A stretch of 58,499 nt of DNA, taken from contig JBCDCB010000016.1 of NCBI GenBank assembly GCA_039182735.1, positions 1 through 58,499 on the forward strand, written 5' to 3'. The position numbers and the translations under genes were made by a program. The DNA is from JBCDCB01 sp039182735. GTDB lineage: Bacteria > Planctomycetota > Phycisphaerae > Phycisphaerales > UBA1924. The notes beneath the pieces were generated by a model. It was not told the origin of the DNA. It searched no databases and saw nothing but the letters and a program-made list of their open reading frames with translations. Below, in pieces: positions 53,155 through 58,499 of this stretch (position 1 is the stretch's first letter; each line of letters opens with the position of its first letter).

Positions 53155-53199
53155 CACCCCCACGGGGATTCGAACCCCGGTTTCCAGGATGAGAACCTG
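53155..53199 (-). pseudogene. Truncated tRNA-Glu (CTC) 3' half, likely attachment-site remnant
   Basis: Read on the minus strand, the sequence from CAGG-TTCTCAT-CCTGG (anticodon arm, anticodon CTC) through the T arm CGGGG-TTCGAAT-CCCCG to TGGGGGT plus discriminator G is that of a tRNA-Glu 3' half. The sequence where the 5' half should be (53200-53235) cannot form a D arm: the interval is too long and lacks the GG of the D loop. The first anticodon pair is also mismatched. A 45-base 3' half is the usual target of tRNA-specific integrases, so this is probably the displaced copy left by an integrated element lying to the right. Confidence 0.65.
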
Positions 53200-53966
53200 T
53201 GAGGATGGATCGCTAAAGCATTGTGCCAAAGGGGCTTGCGATGCTGGAAATCACAGCCCCAGCGATTTCCCCAGCACTGATGACGCGGGAACAAGCGAAA
53301 GAGCACGGGTCGATTCGTGGTTGGATGCTTGCCCACTCAATCTGTCTCCATCTCAACGGAACGCTATTGTCCTGATTCTGTCTGCCCGTCTAAGGGCGTG
53401 GTAGATCCCTTGGACATGCGCACAGGTTCGAGAACCGAAGATAGAGAATCAGCCATCGAGCCGCATGTCTATCTCCACCAAACAGCGATTCCAAACGGTC
53501 TCCTAATCCACTTCGGTCAGAACATGGTCTGCTGGCATTGGAGCAAGTCAGATTGAGGGGTCATGGCTAGACCAACGACGCGCAAGTGTGCAATGTGCTG
53601 AAGACTCAAAAGTGAGCGAGATCAGGTCAAAAACCAGAGGTTTGTGGATCTTTGACTATCACGGTGCATGGAGTTCTTCGTGTCGAAGATGCCCTGCGAT
53701 GCAGCTGGCGTGTGATTGGCTCATGCACTTGTTGGACTGTAGCTGATGTTTTAGCCGGATTGATGGCTCCGTACTTCGAAGACTCGACAACGGTGGTCCT
53801 GGAGTGCGGCATAAGTGAGGCAGATGGCATCAGCACTGAGTGAACTCAATACTGTGGAATGGAGTCCGAATGCTGCGCCCCAAGCTGTCACACCTCCGGC
53901 GCCTGTTGCCATTGGTGGCAACGAAAGTTGGGTATCTTACGGAGAGAACCGCGAAGGGGACTGACC
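53200..53966. other. Low-GC intergenic region, no confident gene
   Basis: About 770 bases with clearly lower GC than the glycan island. Short ORFs exist (for example 53317-53556 and 53652-53843 plus, and 53627-53836 minus), but none shows a start signal with a recognisable product. GGAGAG and GAAGGGGA near 53940-53960 belong to the lipoprotein gene. It is best read as the decayed end of an inserted element. Confidence 0.45.
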
Positions 53967-56186
53967 ATGACGAGAGTGATGTCTGCCATTTGCCTTGTCG
54001 GCTTTGCACTGCTCGCAGCAGGATGTGACGCCCCGTTCAAGTACACCACCGACGTCGGCTCTGTGTCGATGAGTGCAGTCGTCCTTGGCGAATGGGATCA
54101 GTATCGCGACGCATTGGTGCCGAACTTCAAGCCTAAGGACGCGAACGAGCTCAGAAGCACGGTCATTCCCACTACAGCCCTTTATCAAGAACGGATAGTC
54201 GATGCGTTCGCAGCGTCTTTGGCGGTCGATCTTGAAGGCGGTGTTCCAGGCGGAAGCGATGAGGCAGCAACAGCGGAAGGCTCGTCAAGCCCTTCGGAGT
54301 CGATGCTCACGCGCCGTCTCGCCAGCGATTTGCCTGGTATCGATGGGCTCGGACTCAAGAACATTGCTCGCGATCCGTTTCTGGAGTATCAGCTCGCCAA
54401 CGCCCTCTATCAGGAAGTCCAGATCCTCGACAGGTTTGTCCAGACAGCGGTCATCCCACAAGGCTACCGCGCCTTTGTGGTCCGCCTAAACCTGCGGCCA
54501 GACGTCCACGTATCGTCGCTCGACTGGGACATCGATGCGTACACGAGCGTGAGTTTCTTCCTGCAAGCCGAGGGGCTCAAGACAGGGAAGCTCTATCCGC
54601 TAGACAAGGTCAACGGTCGCACTTCTGACTCGCGTGACGCCCACGTGAGGGTGCTCCCTTTGCTCGTCACGGACCATCTCGAAGCGGCGCTCCAATCACG
54701 GAGCGCTGAGACGCTGCGACAACTGGCGGCGGCATTGAGCGGGACAATCGGTTCGGTCGGCGGTTCTGCGGACATAGAGTCTGTGTACAACGAAATCTCG
54801 GATGCCTTGGCAAGGGAAGCGAATAGCCTCGTGTCTGTTGCAAGGTCGAACGAGAACACGGTCCGCGTTCGTCTGGGCGGTAACAACTCAACGCAAAGAC
54901 GAAACTTGGTGACAAGGAGTGTGCCCATCACACTGCTGGTCCTCGTCCCGATCGACGCGTGGCAGAAGGCCGAGGACTTGAAACAGAAGTTTCCTGTCGA
55001 GGATCGCATCGTGCCAAGCCTGGATGTCTTCTCACACGCACGATTTCGTATGACGAAAGAGCCATCGGATGATTGGTTGGCAGATCCTCTGAACCATCGT
55101 CGAGGCCGTGCCGAGTGGACCCGCCCTTCGCCACCCGCCAGATACATCAAGGAAGCGGAACGTCTGGTTGTAGAAATACTTGGAGATTATCTTCTCGATA
55201 AAGGTGTTCTTACTGCATTGGTCGTCGATCGTCAGGCGCTTGAGGAACACCTGAGCACTCTCGTTCTTGCGGCGTCGAGCAATAATTACGACCTTTACGC
55301 GGATGAGTTCGGCAAGCTTCTTTGTACCACGAATCAGTCAGGTTTCGTCACCACCAATCGGAGTGTTCTTGAGCGTGCTCTGTGGACGGCATTCTCCGAG
55401 CGCTTTGGTGACTTTGAGTACAAACGAACGAGCTTGAGCCTTCAGGGAGCACCGCGCCCCACGGTGGTGCAAGATCTTGCCGACCTGATCGATGACTCGA
55501 AGAAGTCGACCGTCACGATCCGCGGGAGTGGCTTACAGGCGGACGGGCTGATCGCAACCCTTGATGTGGGTGGAGAGCACGGGATTCAAGTGATCGCCTC
55601 GTCGAAAATTGAAGTGTCCGGCGGTGGCACTGTCGCCAAGATCGAATTTCCAACGCTCAAAGATGTGCGATTCTCTGGTACAACCAGTGAAAGTCCCCTT
55701 GAGCTCTCCATGGCTATGAAGTGGCTCGACAGGAATGCAAGAAGGCCGGAGCTTGTTGATCTCGAGCATGTTCAACTCACCAGGCATGTGGTGAAGCCGA
55801 AGGTCGTCGAGTACTTCGCGTCATTCGCATGGATACCCGCCGCCCACTCGATCAAGCAGCCGGTGTCGCTGCCCGCGACCATTCAGCTCCAGATCAAGCC
55901 CAAGAAAGAGGCGTTCGCGGATCTCGCTGGCGATGCCAAGTTCTCGATCGTGTTCGATGACAACATCAGTGTGTCATCGGTCGATGGAGCGACACCTCCC
56001 GCGGATGGTAGGTGGCCGCTTGCAGCCGATGCGCTGCGAGCTGCGGCTAAAGACGGAAAATCCGTGTATCTGCGGGTTCAGATCGAAGCTCTCAACCCAC
56101 TGAAGTCTGCCAAGGCAGCAACGGCAACGATATACTTCAAGGGGAAGGCCACCAAAACAGATGCGAAACTAGCGATTGATCGTTGA
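53967..56186 (+). CDS. Large orphan lipoprotein
   Basis: A 739-residue protein I do not recognise. It starts with a lipoprotein signal (ICLVGFALLAAGC, lipid-bearing Cys near residue 20), so it should be membrane-anchored outside the cytoplasm. The rest is soluble, mixed alpha/beta, with a serine/glutamate linker (near residues 92-110). A ~60-residue conserved-looking block (VIPQGYRAFVVRLNLRPDVHVSSLDWDIDAY) lies near 170-200, and a beta-rich C-terminus follows. No enzyme motif is visible. The ATG follows GAAGGGGA. GC is lower than in the glycan island and codon use is less biased, consistent with foreign origin. It has no close gene neighbours on its strand. Confidence 0.7.
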   Translation: MTRVMSAICLVGFALLAAGCDAPFKYTTDVGSVSMSAVVLGEWDQYRDALVPNFKPKDANELRSTVIPTTALYQERIVDAFAASLAVDLEGGVPGGSDEAATAEGSSSPSESMLTRRLASDLPGIDGLGLKNIARDPFLEYQLANALYQEVQILDRFVQTAVIPQGYRAFVVRLNLRPDVHVSSLDWDIDAYTSVSFFLQAEGLKTGKLYPLDKVNGRTSDSRDAHVRVLPLLVTDHLEAALQSRSAETLRQLAAALSGTIGSVGGSADIESVYNEISDALAREANSLVSVARSNENTVRVRLGGNNSTQRRNLVTRSVPITLLVLVPIDAWQKAEDLKQKFPVEDRIVPSLDVFSHARFRMTKEPSDDWLADPLNHRRGRAEWTRPSPPARYIKEAERLVVEILGDYLLDKGVLTALVVDRQALEEHLSTLVLAASSNNYDLYADEFGKLLCTTNQSGFVTTNRSVLERALWTAFSERFGDFEYKRTSLSLQGAPRPTVVQDLADLIDDSKKSTVTIRGSGLQADGLIATLDVGGEHGIQVIASSKIEVSGGGTVAKIEFPTLKDVRFSGTTSESPLELSMAMKWLDRNARRPELVDLEHVQLTRHVVKPKVVEYFASFAWIPAAHSIKQPVSLPATIQLQIKPKKEAFADLAGDAKFSIVFDDNISVSSVDGATPPADGRWPLAADALRAAAKDGKSVYLRVQIEALNPLKSAKAATATIYFKGKATKTDAKLAIDR

Positions 56187-56518
56187 GTCTGTTGCTGGAG
56201 ATCTACAAGGACAGTGGGTCCCCTTCGCAAAGTTTCCCAATGGGACAATGGCGCGCCTGAGTGAGTCATCGTTTTCGAAATGGAGATAAAGCGGCCTGCT
56301 AACGTCTACAAGGTCGCTCTCAGCTAAACGCGAAGCGCTCGACGATCACAACACAGGAAATTGTGGAGCCGTAGCTCCCAGAAGCAGGTCACATCGGTCG
56401 AGGGGTGTAGCAGGCCATGCCGCCGGTCCTACAGCGCGACGAGGCTGAAGCCCTGAGAGGCAAACCGCGCTGAACACGGTAGCGTGCAGCGCGGCGCGTG
56501 TGAGAGTTCGTTCAACGG
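56187..56518. other. Gene-free region with a candidate structured RNA (56338-56451)
   Basis: No ORF of interest lies here, but base pairing is dense. CTCGACGAT (56338-56346) pairs with 56393-56402 around one bulged G. Inside are the hairpins CACAA/TTGTG (56347-56351 and 56361-56365) and GAGC/GCTC (56366-56369 and 56374-56377). TGTAG/CTACA (56406-56410 and 56429-56433) and GGC/GCC (56443-56451) follow. This could be a small RNA, a 3'-UTR structure or a remnant of a mobile element; the strand is not decided. Confidence 0.3.
56465..56494 (-). terminator. Rho-independent-like terminator of the dockerin gene
   Basis: CCGCGCTG (56465-56472) pairs with CAGCGCGG (56487-56494), continued by an inner CACG/CGTG and a four-base loop. 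On the minus strand it begins 24 bases after the stop at 56519 and is followed by TTTG. The U-tract is short, so efficiency is uncertain. Confidence 0.6.
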
Positions 56519-58129
56519 TTACGGGCAGGAAGTCCCGAGCAGGCCGGTGGTGAAGCTGATGTCGGCGTTGGTGACATCCCCGTCGAAGTTGGTGTCGCCC
56601 TGTGTGCCGGGATCGACCCCCGTTTGACCGAGGTTGCCGACGATGAAGGAGATGTCGGCGGCATCGACGTCCGCGTCACCGTTTGCATCACCGGGGCACC
56701 AGAAGACATCGTCGGCGGTGCAGGAATCATCCACGACGTTGCCGCACGCCGTGGTGTAGATCGTGTTCCAAAGGGTCTGGTCGGACGAGTCGACGCTACC
56801 GTCCTGGTTGAGGTCAAGTGCGGGGTTGTTGTTGGCGATCGCGTCGCACGCAATGTAGTTGTCATACGCGTCGACGTCGCCGTCTTCGTCGAGGTCGCCG
56901 GCGCAGTACCAGGGCGTGGCGGTCCCGCCCGGGGGTGTCGGGTTGTTGCCCGCGATCTGGTCAAGAAGCTCGGCGTAGTAGGTGGTGTAGTTGGTTTCGT
57001 CGAACTTCTTCGGGCCGGTCCAGAAGCCGTACTCGTAGATGCCCTCGTCGCGCCAGGTCTCGATCTGCCTGCGGATGGTGCGATGCTCGACGAACGGATT
57101 CTCCTCAGTCACCGGGTCATCAACGCAGTTGCCTCCGCCGCCGGGCCCGCCGTTCACGCGGAAGCGCGTGATCGGGAAGATTCCGAGCTGACTCCCGGAG
57201 GAGTCATGGATGAGCCGTGCATCGGTGATCGCCTTTCGCGCCTGGTATTCGATGCTGTGATCGAGCCAGCACCAGGCCTCTCCGGACGGCCACGTATCGC
57301 CCGCGTTCAGTGGGTTCGGTTTCCACGTGCTGCAGATGCGCGGGTAGACCACCGGGGTGAGGAGCTCGGCATAGTCAAAGGGGTTGTTGGGGCTTGCAAG
57401 GTCGGAGACGTGCGCGAACGCCTCGTTCCGCTTGGCATCGCGGTCGTTTCCCGGATTGGACGTGAGATCGACGGGGTGCCAGAGCGGGATCGGGATCCCG
57501 TACAGCCCGATCCTGCAGTTGGACATCGATTGCGTGAGCGCTCTGGACGGGTCCCACGTGATCATGCCGTCCCAGTCTCCATCGAGCACTTCGCGCGCGA
57601 CGCGCACACGTCGCGCGAACTCTGCCCCAACATCGTCGAGATGCGCGGTGAGGTCTGTGCCGACGGGGTCGTAGCTCGACCACTTCGACGGGGAGAAGTA
57701 CCCGTTTTCGAGGTCGAGGATGATGATGTCGCCGTCGTTCAATCCGTCGCTGATGCGAGCGTTGATCTGGTTGAGAAAGACGGCGGCGATCTGCATATCC
57801 GAGAAGGCCTGGAGCTTGGACAACTCGTCGCCGGCATCGGTCCCGCCCTGACTGTTGAAACGCAGCGCACTGGAGTTCAGCGAGATCGCGTTGTTGTAGA
57901 TCCGGTAGGTCTGGTAGAAGGTCTCGCGGTCGGCGGTGGGCACGAAGCCGGAATCCTTGACTGGGCCGTCGCTGTCCTCGAACATCGAGCCTTGTAGCAC
58001 GATGTGCCGGATGTCCACGGTCGGCGGCGTGTACCCTGGCGTTGGTGGCGTGCAGGTCTGGGCCTCACAGAGCCCGCTCGTGAACAGGGCGACGCTTGTG
58101 AAGGCTACCGTGTGCATGCGATGTGTCAT
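56519..58129 (-). CDS. Secreted protein with C-terminal dockerin-type repeats
   Basis: A 536-residue exported protein. A signal peptide (HTVAFTSVALFTSGLCEAQ) is followed by a ~370-residue domain that may be a TIM-barrel-like hydrolase (IIILDLENGYF, DWDGMITWDPSRAL, PFDYAELLTPVVYPRI, YEYGFWTGPKKF); I cannot name a glycoside hydrolase family. The C-terminal ~130 residues hold four calcium-loop motifs of the dockerin type (GDLDEDGDVDAYD, LNQDGSVDSSD, GDANGDADVDAAD, GDTNFDGDVTNAD), that is, two dockerin-like units. The ATG at 58129 has GGAG six bases upstream. In planctomycetes such domains often occur without cohesins. Confidence 0.8.
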   Translation of the reverse strand: MTHRMHTVAFTSVALFTSGLCEAQTCTPPTPGYTPPTVDIRHIVLQGSMFEDSDGPVKDSGFVPTADRETFYQTYRIYNNAISLNSSALRFNSQGGTDAGDELSKLQAFSDMQIAAVFLNQINARISDGLNDGDIIILDLENGYFSPSKWSSYDPVGTDLTAHLDDVGAEFARRVRVAREVLDGDWDGMITWDPSRALTQSMSNCRIGLYGIPIPLWHPVDLTSNPGNDRDAKRNEAFAHVSDLASPNNPFDYAELLTPVVYPRICSTWKPNPLNAGDTWPSGEAWCWLDHSIEYQARKAITDARLIHDSSGSQLGIFPITRFRVNGGPGGGGNCVDDPVTEENPFVEHRTIRRQIETWRDEGIYEYGFWTGPKKFDETNYTTYYAELLDQIAGNNPTPPGGTATPWYCAGDLDEDGDVDAYDNYIACDAIANNNPALDLNQDGSVDSSDQTLWNTIYTTACGNVVDDSCTADDVFWCPGDANGDADVDAADISFIVGNLGQTGVDPGTQGDTNFDGDVTNADISFTTGLLGTSCP

Positions 58130-58499
58130 GTGAGTCTCCAAGCAGATGTGTACTCACTGAAACGCTATCGCTGATCAGAAGATATTCAAGGCGATATCGG
58201 CACAAAGCATCTGTATTTACATGTTCGTTAGATGCCGTTCGTGGTTGATTCTGTGCCTGGCACGCATGTTAGTGTTTTGGCTGATCTGGTGCGTCAAGTT
58301 GCAGAAGTCTGTCCCGTGTTGTCCTCCCGAGACACTTTGGGAGTTGTTCGTGTGATGCTGACCTGCCCCCATTCGTTGTACCAGTATCTATGTTACTCCG
58401 AGGCTGTTCTCCCACGTCATCAGAGGGCTGCGGAGCGTAGCGGAGCAGGCCTCTGATGAGACCGTTTCGGGTGCCGGGGGCCTGTAGCCGAGACTTGAG
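58130..58499. other. AT-richer intergenic region upstream of the dockerin gene
   Basis: About 370 bases without a convincing gene; a 74-codon plus-strand ORF (58232-58456) shows no homology signal. The first ~120 bases are AT-rich and probably hold the minus-strand promoter of the dockerin gene. The far end contains the inverted repeat at 58417-58459. Confidence 0.45.
58417..58459. repeat. Inverted repeat with 10-bp stem
   Basis: TCATCAGAGG (58417-58426) pairs perfectly with CCTCTGATGA (58450-58459). The 23-base loop can extend the stem with CTGC/GCAG and contains a short direct repeat, GCGGAGC and GCGGAGC. It may be a dispersed palindromic repeat or a terminator; no T-run follows on the plus strand. 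Confidence 0.5.

Noticed and set aside
53155..53238. A complete tRNA-Glu gene on the minus strand
   Set aside because: The T arm, variable loop and most of the anticodon arm are present. The 5' portion has no D stem, no GG in the D loop and is about nine bases too long, and the acceptor stem pairs only partly.
53317..53843. Short ORFs between the tRNA remnant and the lipoprotein gene
   Set aside because: They overlap on both strands, lack ribosome-binding sites or motifs, and look random.
56187..56518. Integron attC site or group II intron end
   Set aside because: No RYYYAAC/GTTRRRY pair in the right arrangement and no intron domain V-like hairpin could be found.
53200..58499. Integrase or transposase gene in the putative insert
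   Set aside because: No reading frame shows tyrosine or serine recombinase or DDE motifs; the gene may lie beyond the window.
1..58499. CRISPR array or insertion sequence
   Set aside because: No regularly spaced repeats, no terminal inverted repeats with a transposase and no cas-like genes were seen.

Overview
This 58.5 kb window is high-GC DNA that fits a planctomycete, probably of the class Phycisphaerae. The reasons are a futalosine-pathway menaquinone gene, a prepilin-type protein of the kind these bacteria carry in many copies, a dockerin-type exoprotein, a fused spermidine synthase-like membrane protein, frequent GTG starts and tightly overlapping genes. The assignment is an inference from gene content, not from a marker gene.

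Layout. 1-19.5 kb is mostly housekeeping and signalling: dnaG (cut by the window edge), acyP, a HAD phosphatase, a DUF418 membrane protein, two small membrane proteins, tsaB, a cyclophilin, a prepilin-like protein, a SigK/RskA-like sigma/anti-sigma pair, a long coiled-coil protein with Wzz-like topology, aqpZ, mqnE, two orphan membrane proteins, a fused MFS/spermidine synthase, crcB, a response-regulator diguanylate cyclase and an HPt protein. 19.7-31.4 kb encodes a type II secretion / type IV pilus-like machine. The forward operon runs PilZ, ATPase, inner-membrane platform, major pseudopilin, a PilM-PilN-like fusion, a PilO/GspM-like and a GspC/PilP-like protein, then a 1045-residue exported beta-helix/FG-GAP protein. 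A convergent operon (rlmN then four minor pseudopilin-like genes) meets it tail to tail. No secretin or prepilin peptidase is in the window.

32.6-53.1 kb is a large glycan-assembly island: a heptose-activation enzyme with HldE domains in reversed order, several glycosyltransferases, TylF-like and tandem methyltransferases, a sulfotransferase and two paralogous carbamoyltransferases. Almost all overlap by 1-8 bases. Together they would build a sugar chain decorated with methyl, sulfate and carbamoyl groups. Five of these otherwise unrelated enzymes carry the same ~95-residue Rossmann-like module (G-x-G-x-H-T ... DD-x-P ... SSD-x-HE), at the C-terminus, N-terminus or middle. This shared module is the most interesting signal in the window.

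At 53155-53199 lies the 3' half of a tRNA-Glu without its 5' half, oriented as expected for the displaced end left by a tRNA-targeting integrative element. To its right the base composition drops and the genes become orphans: a 739-residue lipoprotein, a candidate structured RNA and a dockerin-bearing exoprotein. No integrase is visible. Across the window at least ten genes have a TANNNT box ending only 6-9 bases before the start codon and no Shine-Dalgarno sequence, suggesting widespread leaderless transcription.
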